Of a stretch of 34,126 nt of DNA, positions 1-7,244 are shown piece by piece; positions within the stretch are counted from its first letter, which is position 1; each line of letters opens with the position of its first letter. The translations under genes were made by a program, and so were the position numbers. This DNA comes from Anaerolineales bacterium. GTDB lineage: Bacteria > Chloroflexota > Anaerolineae > Anaerolineales > Villigracilaceae. The DNA is taken from the NCBI GenBank assembly GCA_014379595.1, contig JACMLM010000015.1:1-34126 (forward strand), written 5' to 3'. Under the pieces are notes generated by a model. The model was not told where the DNA came from. It saw only the letters and a list, made by a program, of their open reading frames with translations, and did not search any database.

Positions 1-227
1 CCTTCGCGCATAATATTTAGCAGAAGTTCTTCTTGCTGCCCAGCCGCCATTAATACTTCAACAACACCCTTCGTCACTACGTAAAAATCTTCGCCAGGGT
101 CGCCTTCACGAAAAAGAATCTCTTTATCGACTAATTCTTTTACATCCATCGCCGCGAGAATTCCATCCAGTTCTATCACTGGAAGATCTGTAAACAAAGG
201 GATTTGAGAGAGGAGATTAACAGTCAT
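1..227 (-). CDS. Cyclic nucleotide-binding (Crp/cNMP-type) domain protein, partial
   Basis: The gene runs off the left edge, so only about 75 N-terminal residues are visible. It starts at the ATG complementary to 225-227 and begins MTVNLLSQIPLFTDL, followed by an acidic helix, a LFREGDPGEDFYVV segment and KGVVEVL. This is the usual opening of a cNMP-binding beta-roll: an 'IPLF..L' helix, then 'GE.G..FY.V..G.V.V'. Such domains either sense a cyclic nucleotide or act as a structural module in regulators and transporters. The effector half is missing, so a Crp/Fnr-type transcription factor cannot be told from a stand-alone cNMP domain. It lies 7 bases downstream of the deoxynucleoside kinase stop and is probably co-transcribed with it. 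Confidence 0.75.
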   Translation of the reverse strand, partial: MTVNLLSQIPLFTDLPVIELDGILAAMDVKELVDKEILFREGDPGEDFYVVTKGVVEVLMAAGQQEELLLNIMRE

Positions 228-234
228 ATCAAAA

Positions 235-879
235 CTACTTTGTGGTTAAGTCCATTACTTCTTTTCCAGCCAATTTATCCTGTATGCGTTGTGCTACAAG
301 GTCCAAATGAGCAGGGTGATTAACATAATCAAGATCGTCAGTTTGAATGGTCAACACTGGGCAAAGGTCAAATGCGCTCAACCATTCATCATAAAATGAA
401 TCAAGTAAAGCTAAATACTCAGAAGAAATACCTGTTTCCATATCGCGGGCACGCCTGCGGATACGATCCATGAGTACAGAAACAGGCGCTTTGAGATAGA
501 TTAGCAAGTCTGGGCGCGGCAAGCCACTTACAACCACTTCAAATAATCGGCGGTAGGCAAGATAATCACGTTCGCCTAAATTCCCCATATGATTTAATGC
601 ACGGGCAAAAATATGAGCATCTTCATAAATACTTCGGTCAAGAATGGACGAACGCGCATCGCGGGCAGCTTCTAGATATTGATCTGCGCGATGCCCTAAA
701 AAGAAAATCTGCAAATGGAATGACCAGGCACGCATATCTCCATAAAAATCGGACAGGTATGGGTTATCCGCCACAGATTCATATCCCGTCCACCAGCCGA
801 GGCGCGCACCCATACGTTCTGTAAGTGTGGTCTTTCCCGCGCCAATATTTCCTGCCACTAAAACCAAATGCTTTGCCAT
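235..879 (-). CDS. Deoxynucleoside kinase (dNK/dCK-dGK family)
   Basis: A 214-residue cytosolic kinase that would phosphorylate deoxynucleosides to monophosphates for nucleotide salvage. The P-loop GNIGAGKTTL is at residues 10-19. The family's DRSIYED motif (catalytic Asp-Arg, substrate contact) lies near residue 80, and the Arg-rich lid RIRRRARDME lies in the C-terminal half. Length fits the bacterial family. An in-frame upstream start at 966 would add 29 hydrophobic residues before the conserved beta strand and would overlap the divergent gene, so the ATG at 879 (MAKHLVLVAG) is preferred. The exact substrate (dA, dG or dC) cannot be read from the sequence. The cNMP-domain gene follows after 7 bases. 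Confidence 0.88.
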   Translation of the reverse strand: MAKHLVLVAGNIGAGKTTLTERMGARLGWWTGYESVADNPYLSDFYGDMRAWSFHLQIFFLGHRADQYLEAARDARSSILDRSIYEDAHIFARALNHMGNLGERDYLAYRRLFEVVVSGLPRPDLLIYLKAPVSVLMDRIRRRARDMETGISSEYLALLDSFYDEWLSAFDLCPVLTIQTDDLDYVNHPAHLDLVAQRIQDKLAGKEVMDLTTK

Positions 880-892
880 GGATGGCTTGTAT

Positions 893-921
893 TTTATCAT
901 GTATAAGATTGCGAGTATAAT
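893..921 (+). promoter_or_regulatory. Candidate sigma-70-type promoter for the 948 gene
   Basis: A perfect TATAAT lies at 916-921, with TTTATC 17 bases upstream at 893-898. The predicted start near 928 would give a leader of about 20 bases containing the AGGAG at 932-936 before the ATG at 948. The -35 match is weak, so this rests mainly on the -10 box and spacing. Confidence 0.4.
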
Positions 922-947
922 ATTTAAAATTAGGAGATGATACATCA

Positions 948-1400
948 ATGAAAATCCGCGACGCATCTGGCTGGACTATATTTATTTTTGGAGTATTAGC
1001 GTTTCTCTTTGGACTTATCGGCCTGATCCGCCCCGAAATTATTCTTTCCACCCTCGGTTTTGAAAGCGTAGACCGCGCCGCCCGCGCCAGCAGTGATTAT
1101 ACGATCGTCTTTATGACGGCGTCTTCCATGGCATCCTTCAACATTGGCATTTATTATGTCCTTGCGGCAATCAATGATGTTAAGATCTTCTACCGCTGGA
1201 CCGTTCCTTTCCGTATTGTGACGTTTACCGTGTTCACAATCCTTGTCATTGCAAAGATAGCTCCAGTGGAATTTATCGGTGTAGGGATTTGGGAGCTTGT
1301 AGGTGCGCTTTCTACAGGAATTGCACTTTATAGTGAAGATCGTAAAGTTCAAGAAGTTCCAGTAAGAATGAAACAAGGCGCGAAAAGAAGCAGAAAATAA
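948..1400 (+). CDS. Small four-helix membrane protein, unknown function
   Basis: 150 residues with about four hydrophobic segments (roughly residues 9-28, 50-74, 85-104 and 108-127) and a basic cytosolic tail ending KQGAKRSRK. The start is supported by AGGAG 11 bases upstream of the ATG. No family is recognised. The helix layout resembles small DUF-type integral proteins of Chloroflexota that lack catalytic residues. It is followed 10 bases later by the STAS-like gene and may form a two-gene unit with it, ending at the hairpin at 1773-1800. Confidence 0.7.
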   Translation: MKIRDASGWTIFIFGVLAFLFGLIGLIRPEIILSTLGFESVDRAARASSDYTIVFMTASSMASFNIGIYYVLAAINDVKIFYRWTVPFRIVTFTVFTILVIAKIAPVEFIGVGIWELVGALSTGIALYSEDRKVQEVPVRMKQGAKRSRK

Positions 1401-1410
1401 AGAGGCTCTT

Positions 1411-1770
1411 ATGAAATCTCGATGGATAGAACATAACGGGAAGAGAATCCTTTACCAGGATTATTCCAACTTTTTTTTCAACGAGGATGCCGTAAAGCAG
1501 GAGCTAACGGAAGTACAGTCTATCGTTCTAAGCGAACCTAAAGATTCTGTTCTAGTGCTCACGAATATGTCTAACACTGAAGTTACATTAAATTTAATGC
1601 CTTTATTCAATGAAGCCTCCCGTGCGACCAAATCATATGTCAACAAAACAGCAGTGCTGGGCGTCACAGGCGTCAAACGTACACTGGGAGATTTGCTCTC
1701 CAAGATCACAGGTCAGCCGTTGATGTATTTCAACACTGAGTTGGAAGCAAAAGAGTGGCTTACTAAATAA
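1411..1770 (+). CDS. Small STAS/SpoIIAA-like protein
   Basis: 119 soluble residues. The pattern fits the SpoIIAA-like branch of the STAS fold: an N-terminal beta hairpin (KSRWIEHNGKRILYQDYSNF), a central strand DSVLVLTNMSN, a helix ending in SYVNKTAVLGVTGVKRTLGDLLSK, and a C-terminal ELEAKEWL helix. In that family the last helix often reads 'EAL.WL'. Members are anti-anti-sigma or lipid-binding-like regulators, but the phosphorylatable serine of true SpoIIAA is not identifiable, so only a fold-level call is made. It lies 10 bases after the membrane protein gene. Confidence 0.55.
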   Translation: MKSRWIEHNGKRILYQDYSNFFFNEDAVKQELTEVQSIVLSEPKDSVLVLTNMSNTEVTLNLMPLFNEASRATKSYVNKTAVLGVTGVKRTLGDLLSKITGQPLMYFNTELEAKEWLTK

Positions 1771-1772
1771 CC

Positions 1773-1800
1773 AAAAGCTCCTGAAATCAGGAGCTTTTTT
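1773..1800. terminator. Rho-independent terminator, probably bidirectional
   Basis: The stem AGCTCCTGA (1776-1784) and TCAGGAGCT (1787-1795) flank a 2-base loop. A T-run follows on the plus strand and an A-run precedes it. It sits between the convergent ends of the STAS-like gene (stop 1770) and the ABC permease (stop 1802), so it can serve both. Confidence 0.85.
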
Positions 1801-1801
1801 A

Positions 1802-2602
1802 TTACACGGTTTCGAGAGTGCCTCTTTGCTTGGCTTGTGTTTCAAACCATGCAAAAAGAAAATATCCCAATAAACCATACATCAATCCGATACCGATCTC
1901 ACTGACCATTAGAGGAAAAACATCGCTCAAGCTTCCGCCAGCTACTAACATACGCGAAGCGGCAATTCCGCGCGTGAGAGGCAACACATTTGAGACAACC
2001 TGCATCCACACAGGTAGTGTTGAAATAGCCACATTTGCGCCTGAGAAGATCAACAAACTAAAATATACAAAGTTATTCACGAACATTACGTTGGCAGTCA
2101 GCAGACTCAAACATCCCATCAGCAAGCCCAGTCCGCAGGTGCTGAAGGTGGTGATAATGATCGTTAAACCAAGAGCAGGCAGATCGGTCCGAGAAAGATC
2201 GAGACCCATGAGGAGGACACCCCAAGTTAAGGCAATGATCACACCAATGGTACCGTCAATGACATGCATGAAAGCACGCCCAAAGAAAATCATAAAGCGG
2301 TTGGCAGGAGTCCCAAAGAGATAAGGCAAGGTCCCAGCATCGCGATCCCCGCCCACACTGAAAGTGACTCCAAAAATTCCGCTGACAGCCGTGATCTGAA
2401 TCGCATTGCCAATTACATAAAAATCCGTGGCTGTTCCATCGGTGGCATAAGAACCCAAAAAGACAAAGAAAAACATTTGAGCCAGCGGCATGAGAATTTT
2501 AGATGCCATGTATGTAACAGGTCGCAGCCACGCAAACAAAGCTCGATATGACAGAATGGTTCCCTGCCAAAACAAATAAATGTTTTTAGTAAAGGTATTC
2601 AT
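1802..2602 (-). CDS. ABC-2 type transporter permease (second permease)
   Basis: A 266-residue integral membrane subunit with about six transmembrane helices in the ABC-2 layout. The first helix pair surrounds a conserved loop with GDRDAGTLPYLFGTP, the typical 'E/D.GTL..L..TP' cytosolic coupling segment. It pairs with the adjacent permease (2605-3402) and the ATPase (3399-4370) as a heterodimeric exporter for drugs, lipids or a natural product. It begins 2 bases after the upstream permease ends, so translation is tightly linked. The substrate cannot be predicted from the sequence. Confidence 0.85.
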   Translation of the reverse strand: MNTFTKNIYLFWQGTILSYRALFAWLRPVTYMASKILMPLAQMFFFVFLGSYATDGTATDFYVIGNAIQITAVSGIFGVTFSVGGDRDAGTLPYLFGTPANRFMIFFGRAFMHVIDGTIGVIIALTWGVLLMGLDLSRTDLPALGLTIIITTFSTCGLGLLMGCLSLLTANVMFVNNFVYFSLLIFSGANVAISTLPVWMQVVSNVLPLTRGIAASRMLVAGGSLSDVFPLMVSEIGIGLMYGLLGYFLFAWFETQAKQRGTLETV

Positions 2603-2604
2603 CT

Positions 2605-3402
2605 TTAATCTACGTCCAGTGTTGCATCAACACGCGCCTTGTATAACATGATCTTGAAAAGCTGGCTGGCAATAACGAGATCGACGAGACTAAAAATGAT
2701 CATCATTGCCCACGAGAACAAAACTTGATTCAAAGGCATCATGGCCGTAGACGTGCCATGCAAAGCCGTTGCTGCCCAGTATGGTGGAAGTAAATAACTG
2801 ATGGGAGTCGTCCATTCTGGTAAAAGCGCAATCGGGAATAAAAAGCCGCAGATAATATAAACAGGGAATTCCATCGCGTTTTCCCATTGCTGCACGCTGC
2901 GATACATAATAAATATAGGGGCAATGGTGAGACCAAAACAGATAAATGCAAACATGCTTATGAACAAGGTGATAAAGAAAAGCAAAGGCTGTGTGAGTGT
3001 TAAAGAATATCCAAAGAGGACAGCGGCCAATGTATAAGAAGAGACCATCGAAAGCAGGGACTGAACGACATTGGCGAGGTTTTTACCAAAGACGATCACC
3101 TCAAACGGTGTCGGCATACCAACCAACGATTCGAGAGTACCCGTCCAGCGTTCCACGTTAATGCTATTGCCTGAAACGAACAAGAGACTGCTCCACAAGC
3201 CTGTCAGACCACTCCCCACCACAACGAACATTGCATAATCTCCGCCTTTGTCTTTGAGCATAAACATGGCAAGAATGGCAATGATCATAGGTTGGAAAAT
3301 AATAGCAAAGATAACGAACCCCTCGCTAAATTGAGTTCGAAGGGACATCTCCGCAACTGTCAAAACAGTTCGCCAATATTTAAAGAGATTACTGTAATTC
3401 AT
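2605..3402 (-). CDS. ABC-2 type transporter permease (first permease)
   Basis: 265 residues with six predicted helices. The cytosolic coupling loop VERWTGTLESLVGMPTPFEVIVFGK matches the ABC-2 'E...GTLE.L...P' motif, and a helix-breaking GFLFPIALLPEW segment sits before the last helices, as in NatB/DrrB-type permeases. Its ATG overlaps the stop of the ATPase gene by 4 bases (3399-3402), the classic coupling in exporter operons. Together with the neighbouring permease it should form the membrane pore of an export ABC system in the cytoplasmic membrane. Confidence 0.87.
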   Translation of the reverse strand: MNYSNLFKYWRTVLTVAEMSLRTQFSEGFVIFAIIFQPMIIAILAMFMLKDKGGDYAMFVVVGSGLTGLWSSLLFVSGNSINVERWTGTLESLVGMPTPFEVIVFGKNLANVVQSLLSMVSSYTLAAVLFGYSLTLTQPLLFFITLFISMFAFICFGLTIAPIFIMYRSVQQWENAMEFPVYIICGFLFPIALLPEWTTPISYLLPPYWAATALHGTSTAMMPLNQVLFSWAMMIIFSLVDLVIASQLFKIMLYKARVDATLDVD

Positions 3403-4370
3403 GCTGCGCCTCCCACGAGACGAACATACGCATCTTCCAGAGTTGGCTCACGCACGATCACACGCCCCACACGCTGGCCTTCCAACGCGGTCATCACATC
3501 TGGCACAGCCTCTGCTCCGCGTGTAGTTTGAACAAGTAATATTTGCTTTTGCTCGCGGTCTTCAATAGATAAGGAATCTACAAATGGCAGAGCACGCAAT
3601 TTTTCAAGCGCAGTTTCAGATGCGCCAAAGGTCTCCACTTCCACAACGGAAAGATCAGAAACATGCTTCTTTAATCCACTTGGTGTATCCATAGCAATTA
3701 CACATCCTTTATTGATGATCGCAATACGATCCGAAAGGGCATCTGCCTCAAACATATAATGCGTTGTCAGCAGAATGGTTTTCTTTTGAGATTGCAAATC
3801 AAGAATCACATTGCGAAATTCGCGTGCGCCAACGGGGTCAAGACCAATTGTCGGCTCATCCAAGAAGAGAATATCAGGGTCATGTAAAAGTGTACGTGCA
3901 ACATGCAGGCGCTGCTTCATACCGCGTGAATATCCGCCAACTCGTTCATTGCCCCGTCCCTTCAAGCCAACCAGTTCCATCAAATAAGGAATTCGTTTCT
4001 TTGAGACCGAAGGGTCAACACCATACAAACTCGCGAAATAACGCAAATTATCATCGCCAGAAAGTCGCCAGTACAATCCACGCTCACCACCAAAGATAAA
4101 ACCTATCTTCTTACGAACTTCATTGGCACCTTTCACCACATCCACTCCAGCCACAGTTGCAGAACCAGCAGAAGGGATCAATAATGTCGTCAGCATTTTT
4201 ACAGTGGTCGTCTTGCCAGCCCCATTTGGCCCAAGCAATCCAAAAAGCTCGCCCTGTTTCACTTCAAAGGAAATATCGTCAACAGCCACCACTTCTTTAA
4301 TGGAGCGATTAAAAACGCCAATTTGAGCACGATATACACGACGCAGATGATTAACTTCTATTGCGTTCAT
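3399..4370 (-). CDS. ABC transporter ATP-binding protein (NatA/DrrA-like)
   Basis: A 323-residue nucleotide-binding subunit that energises the two permeases downstream. Walker A GPNGAGKTT is at residues 47-55, the signature YSRGMKQ at about 147-153, Walker B ILFLDEP at 167-173, and the switch histidine in TTHY at about 204. The Q-loop reads GFIFGGERGLYW without the usual Gln, a variant known in NatA-like exporters. A C-terminal domain of about 90 residues after the core is typical of daunorubicin-type ATPases. It is the first gene of a three-gene minus-strand operon and is divergent from the NBR1-Ig gene. Confidence 0.92.
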   Translation of the reverse strand: MNAIEVNHLRRVYRAQIGVFNRSIKEVVAVDDISFEVKQGELFGLLGPNGAGKTTTVKMLTTLLIPSAGSATVAGVDVVKGANEVRKKIGFIFGGERGLYWRLSGDDNLRYFASLYGVDPSVSKKRIPYLMELVGLKGRGNERVGGYSRGMKQRLHVARTLLHDPDILFLDEPTIGLDPVGAREFRNVILDLQSQKKTILLTTHYMFEADALSDRIAIINKGCVIAMDTPSGLKKHVSDLSVVEVETFGASETALEKLRALPFVDSLSIEDREQKQILLVQTTRGAEAVPDVMTALEGQRVGRVIVREPTLEDAYVRLVGGAA

Positions 4371-4458
4371 TTGATTCCTTTTTGGAACGATGGGATTAGT
4401 ACAAGGTACTGTGTAAATTTTAAAAATCTAGAAAATTATGCAGGTAACAGTAGAACAA

Positions 4459-4488
4459 TTGTACACTAACTGAAATAAAATTTACAAT
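4459..4488 (+). promoter_or_regulatory. Candidate promoter for the NBR1-Ig gene
   Basis: TTGTAC (4459-4464) and TACAAT (4483-4488) are separated by 18 bases. This would start transcription about 16 bases before the ATG at 4511. No Shine-Dalgarno sequence is visible before that ATG, so a short-leader or leaderless message is possible; a second TATACT lies at 4499-4504. Confidence 0.4.
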
Positions 4489-4510
4489 GCGATTGTTGTA
4501 TACTTGAATC

Positions 4511-5134
4511 ATGAAAACGAGAATCCTTTCCATTATCGCAATCCTGATTGTTGTGGTCCTGCTTTTTTCATATGGCGCGAATCGTCCACAACAAAATGAC
4601 AATGTGGATATGGACACGCTTCGCACGGAAGCAGTTGAGACATACGCATCCTCCCTAACCGAGACATTGGTTGCGGTCCCCTCTGCATCTCCTACTCTGA
4701 CAGTCGTTCCCACATTCACGCCTCCGGGACTTACAACTACCGTTGAGCCAACTGCTACGACAAATCCCTGTTACAACCTGCTATGGATCGAAGATGTCAC
4801 CATACCAGATGGCACACAAATGAAAGCTGGCGAAGTATTTACAAAGACCTGGCTTGTACAAAATATCGGTGGATGCGCATGGCCCGCTGGATTTACATTC
4901 AGCCACGTCGGCGGAGACCGTATGCGCGGCGATGCGGTCGTGCTTCAAGAGTCCATTCAGACTGGCTCAAAGCGCGAGTTATCTGTTCAATTGGTTGTAC
5001 CTCCTGGCCAAACAGGGCTGATCCAAAGCTCATGGCGCATGGCCGACGAAACTGGAAATTTCTTTGGCGATACACTTTCGGTCAATATTAATGTTGGAAA
5101 TAGTACGACGCCCGCCGTAACAAGCACCCCATAA
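4511..5134 (+). CDS. Secreted or anchored protein with NBR1-type Ig-like domain
   Basis: 207 residues. An N-terminal hydrophobic segment (residues about 5-22) serves as a signal anchor or uncleaved signal. A low-complexity Thr/Pro/Ser linker follows (about 55-85), then one Ig-like domain of about 105 residues. The domain carries the four-tryptophan hallmarks: FTKTWLVQN, GGCAWPAG, SSWRMADE and GNFFGDTLSVNI. This is the NBR1 (next to BRCA1) Ig-like fold, often present in surface proteins of Anaerolineae. No lipobox Cys is seen, so anchoring is by the N-terminal helix. The role is probably extracytoplasmic binding. It is monocistronic and ends at a strong terminator. Confidence 0.75.
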   Translation: MKTRILSIIAILIVVVLLFSYGANRPQQNDNVDMDTLRTEAVETYASSLTETLVAVPSASPTLTVVPTFTPPGLTTTVEPTATTNPCYNLLWIEDVTIPDGTQMKAGEVFTKTWLVQNIGGCAWPAGFTFSHVGGDRMRGDAVVLQESIQTGSKRELSVQLVVPPGQTGLIQSSWRMADETGNFFGDTLSVNINVGNSTTPAVTSTP

Positions 5135-5157
5135 GTTACTGCTCAAATATATTAACT

Positions 5158-5190
5158 AAAAAGCGGACGAGTAAAACTCGTCCGCTTTTT
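5158..5190. terminator. Strong bidirectional hairpin terminator
   Basis: A 15-base perfect stem (AAAAAGCGGACGAGT and its complement) encloses the 3-base loop AAA, with A and T runs forming the stem ends. It lies between the convergent NBR1-Ig gene (stop 5134) and DUF4404 gene (stop 5197). Confidence 0.9.
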
Positions 5191-5196
5191 GATTCG

Positions 5197-5463
5197 CTAA
5201 ATGCCTGCGTTGCTCAATATCCTGGACAAGTTGGAAAGCGCAGCGGTGAGATCTGGATATTTCACTTCAAAATGTTCAATCGAAGTCTCAAGGCGATCCA
5301 TCATCGATGGCTCAGGCTGTTTTGATTCGGCCCGCTCCAACAGTTCACGGATGTCCGCAGAGAGTTCGCGCAAAAGCTCCTGCCCTTTTTCATCATCACT
5401 TTCGATCTCTTCGATCTCTTTATGCAATTTTTGAAGTAGGTCATCAATTTCCTGATTATCCAT
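5197..5463 (-). CDS. DUF4404 family small protein
   Basis: 88 residues, very acidic and helical. It begins MDNQEIDDLLQKLHKEIEE, continues with GQELLRELSADIRELLER, and ends with a second helix pair MDRLETSIEHFEVKYPDLTAAL. This matches DUF4404, a family of short soluble helical proteins without known function. The ATG at 5463 is preferred over an upstream in-frame start at 5502 because AGAGGTG lies just before it and family members start at this point. It ends 7 bases from the hairpin at 5158-5190. Confidence 0.75.
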   Translation of the reverse strand: MDNQEIDDLLQKLHKEIEEIESDDEKGQELLRELSADIRELLERAESKQPEPSMMDRLETSIEHFEVKYPDLTAALSNLSRILSNAGI

Positions 5464-5552
5464 AACAGCACCTCTTTTGGTAGGACGGATGGTTAAACTC
5501 ATATTACTATCTATATTTTACAACCTTTTCATCTATTTCACTTGACTCGTCA

Positions 5553-5807
5553 TTAAAGAAGTTCATGATCTGCCTGTTCAGCTTCCTGATAGATCATCTT
5601 TACCTCTTCTTTTATCTCAAGAGATGCACTGGGTGTCATCGAAATAAATTTGACCAAGTCGCGCGCCTGCCGTAGCAAGTCTTTTACATTTGCAATATAA
5701 GATAGATCGTTACGTCCGCTTTCAGGTGGGATGGGAAATTCTCGTGCTTTTTGGATTAACACCCGAGCACGTACAATGCGTTCAGCAGCTGGAATGAGTT
5801 TTGCCAT
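5553..5807 (-). CDS. Small helical protein, unknown
   Basis: 84 residues with no recognised family. It is predicted soluble and helical: MAKLIPAAERIVRARVLIQKAREF, a Pro-rich break (PIPPESGRND), then two amphipathic helices. AAGGAG precedes the ATG with good spacing. Its upstream region carries the TTGTGA-N6-ATACAA element shared with the P450 promoter at the same distance from a TAGAAT box, which suggests common regulation. It could be a coiled-coil partner protein; no function can be given. Confidence 0.6.
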   Translation of the reverse strand: MAKLIPAAERIVRARVLIQKAREFPIPPESGRNDLSYIANVKDLLRQARDLVKFISMTPSASLEIKEEVKMIYQEAEQADHELL

Positions 5808-5856
5808 GTTGCTCCTTATATAAGTTTCATTATTCTACTATCCGATAAAAATGAAA

Positions 5857-5888
5857 ATTCTATCGCCAATTTGTGAAATATGATACAA
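5857..5888 (-). promoter_or_regulatory. Crp-like inverted element TTGTGA-N6-ATACAA with adjacent -10 box
   Basis: The inverted element is at 5871-5888. Read on the minus strand, a TAGAAT (5857-5862) lies 8 bases downstream, about 50 bases before the ATG at 5807. The same arrangement recurs at 13396-13427. On the plus strand the right half also forms TGATACAAT, which resembles an extended -10 box for the methyltransferase gene at 5950, so the site may serve both directions. Confidence 0.45.
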
Positions 5889-5949
5889 TGCAATTACTTA
5901 ATCAAACGTCAACCAGTGTTTGGTAAAATCACTTTTGCTGGAGATTCAA

Positions 5950-6594
5950 ATGACAGAAACAAAACAAGATTATATTCCTGCACTTAGTTATCGTTTTCTA
6001 ACTCCCTTTTATGATTTCATTCAAAAATATATTGTACGCGATGTGCGCTATAAAACATTGTTAATTGAACAGGCAAAAATCCAACCCGGGCATCATGTTT
6101 TAGATCTCGGCTGCGGAACAGGCACATTGGCCATTATGGTCAAACAATCACAGCCAAACGCTGAAGCCTTTGGTTTGGATGCTGACCCTGATATGTTAAA
6201 GGTGGCAAAACAAAAATCAGATGAAAAGCACGCTCCTGTCACATTTGATGTTGGTTTTACAAATCTGCTCCCCTACCCCGATGCTTCTTTCGACCGCGTC
6301 ATGTCCACTATTATGATTCATCATCTGAAAACACCCGATAAAATAAGAACCGCAAAAGAAGTTTTTCGCGTGCTCAAGCCAGGCGGCGAATTACACATCA
6401 TAGACTTTGGTAAGCCAACAACAATTTATGGAAAGTTGCTTGGTCCATTCCTACATAAATTTGAAGAAGCGAACGATAATATTGACGGAAAGCTTCCTGA
6501 AATCTTTGGTGCGCCCGGATTAAAAACAGAAATCCTAGGCGGCTTCTGGACGTTCTTTGGTGATTTAGCTTTTCTTAAAGGTGTGAAACGCTGA
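5950..6594 (+). CDS. Class I SAM-dependent methyltransferase
   Basis: 214 residues. Motif I VLDLGCGTGTLAI is at about residues 50-62, followed by the acidic FGLDADPDM at the end of strand 2. A motif II-like region (PDASFDRVMSTIMIHHL) and VLKPGGELHIIDFG are typical of UbiE/Methyltransf_25 enzymes. It probably methylates a small hydrophobic acceptor. The ATG at 5950 follows TGGAG and gives the family's usual N-terminus; an upstream TTG at 5920 is less likely. It is the first gene of the plus-strand cluster with SRPBCC, cupin and UbiA genes. Its TGA is provided by the first base group of the heptad repeat at 6593. Confidence 0.85.
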   Translation: MTETKQDYIPALSYRFLTPFYDFIQKYIVRDVRYKTLLIEQAKIQPGHHVLDLGCGTGTLAIMVKQSQPNAEAFGLDADPDMLKVAKQKSDEKHAPVTFDVGFTNLLPYPDASFDRVMSTIMIHHLKTPDKIRTAKEVFRVLKPGGELHIIDFGKPTTIYGKLLGPFLHKFEEANDNIDGKLPEIFGAPGLKTEILGGFWTFFGDLAFLKGVKR

Positions 6595-6653
6595 CCATTG
6601 ACAATAGACCGTTGACCGTTTTTTCCGTCCATGGTCCACTGTCTACGGTCAAA
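6593..6653 (+). repeat. Inverted array of degenerate 7-base repeats
   Basis: Four left-arm heptads GACCATT, GACAATA, GACCGTT, GACCGTT (6593-6620) are followed by a short T/C spacer. Four right-arm heptads of the opposite sense then follow: CGTCCAT, GGTCCAC, TGTCTAC, GGTCAAA (6626-6653). The array can fold as a hairpin. It overlaps the upstream TGA stop (6592-6594) and ends directly before the AGGAGA of the next gene. Confidence 0.8.
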
Positions 6654-6663
6654 CAGGAGAAAT

Positions 6664-7098
6664 ATGTCTCGCATAGAGTCTGCAATCAGCGTTACAAGAT
6701 CAATTGAAGATGTGTTTACATTTTTAAGTAAACGTGAAAGTCATCTCAATTTCATTCCGAGAATGATCAAACTTACCCAAACTTCTCAGGGTGACTTCGG
6801 ACGAGTCGGCTCCACTGCGGATGGAATGCTCAATTATTTCGGAATCAAAATTCCTGTGCAATATGAAATCATTGAACATGAATCAATCAACAAATTAGCC
6901 ATGAAAGGCTTGATGGGTCCAGTCTCATTCAAAGATGGCTATATTTTGAGCAAAAGAGCTGATTCAACAGAGATCAAATTTTGGCTGGAATTGAATCCGA
7001 CAGGCTGGACAAAAATCTTTACCCCATTCATGGGTCTGATTGGTAAAGTCCATGCATGGGAAACGCTCAGAAATTTGAAGAGAGAGATTCAGAAATAA
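6664..7098 (+). CDS. SRPBCC family protein (START/polyketide cyclase-like fold)
   Basis: 144 residues. It starts MSRIESAISVTRSIEDVFTFLS and continues 'HLNFIPRM', the usual opening of the SRPBCC/Polyketide_cyc2 family ('I.a..e.VF.fl.d..n...w'). A hydrophobic cavity protein of this kind binds or modifies a lipid-like ligand. The start at 6664 is set by AGGAGA 4 bases upstream; the longer frame from 6631 would be translated from the repeat. It is in the plus-strand tailoring cluster between a methyltransferase and a cupin. Specific catalytic residues cannot be assigned. Confidence 0.75.
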   Translation: MSRIESAISVTRSIEDVFTFLSKRESHLNFIPRMIKLTQTSQGDFGRVGSTADGMLNYFGIKIPVQYEIIEHESINKLAMKGLMGPVSFKDGYILSKRADSTEIKFWLELNPTGWTKIFTPFMGLIGKVHAWETLRNLKREIQK

Positions 7099-7102
7099 CT
7101 CT

Positions 7103-7223
7103 GGTGGTCGAGTAGGTCAAGGCGATAGCCGAGACCCTATCGAGACCACACATTTTATGTTTACTTGCAATTGGTGGTCTCGATACGCCCTTCGCAACGA
7201 ACGCTCAGGACTACTCGACCACC
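7103..7223. repeat. Inverted pair of REP-like palindromic units
   Basis: Unit one (7103-7149) opens GGTGGTCGAGTAG, and unit two (7173-7223) closes CTACTCGACCACC, a perfect 13-base terminal match in inverted orientation. The inner ends TATCGAGACCAC (7138-7149) and GTGGTCTCGATA (7174-7185) form a second 12-base inverted match. An AT-rich spacer separates the units. It fills the gap between the SRPBCC and cupin genes. Confidence 0.8.
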
Positions 7224-7244
7224 AATTCTCGCTAATATAAACTT

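Noticed and set aside
880-966. Deoxynucleoside kinase starting at 966
   Set aside because: It would add a hydrophobic leader to a cytosolic kinase and overlap the divergent gene start at 948.
6593-6653. Heptad arrays as a CRISPR array
   Set aside because: Units are 7 bases without spacers and turn round in the middle; no cas genes are present.
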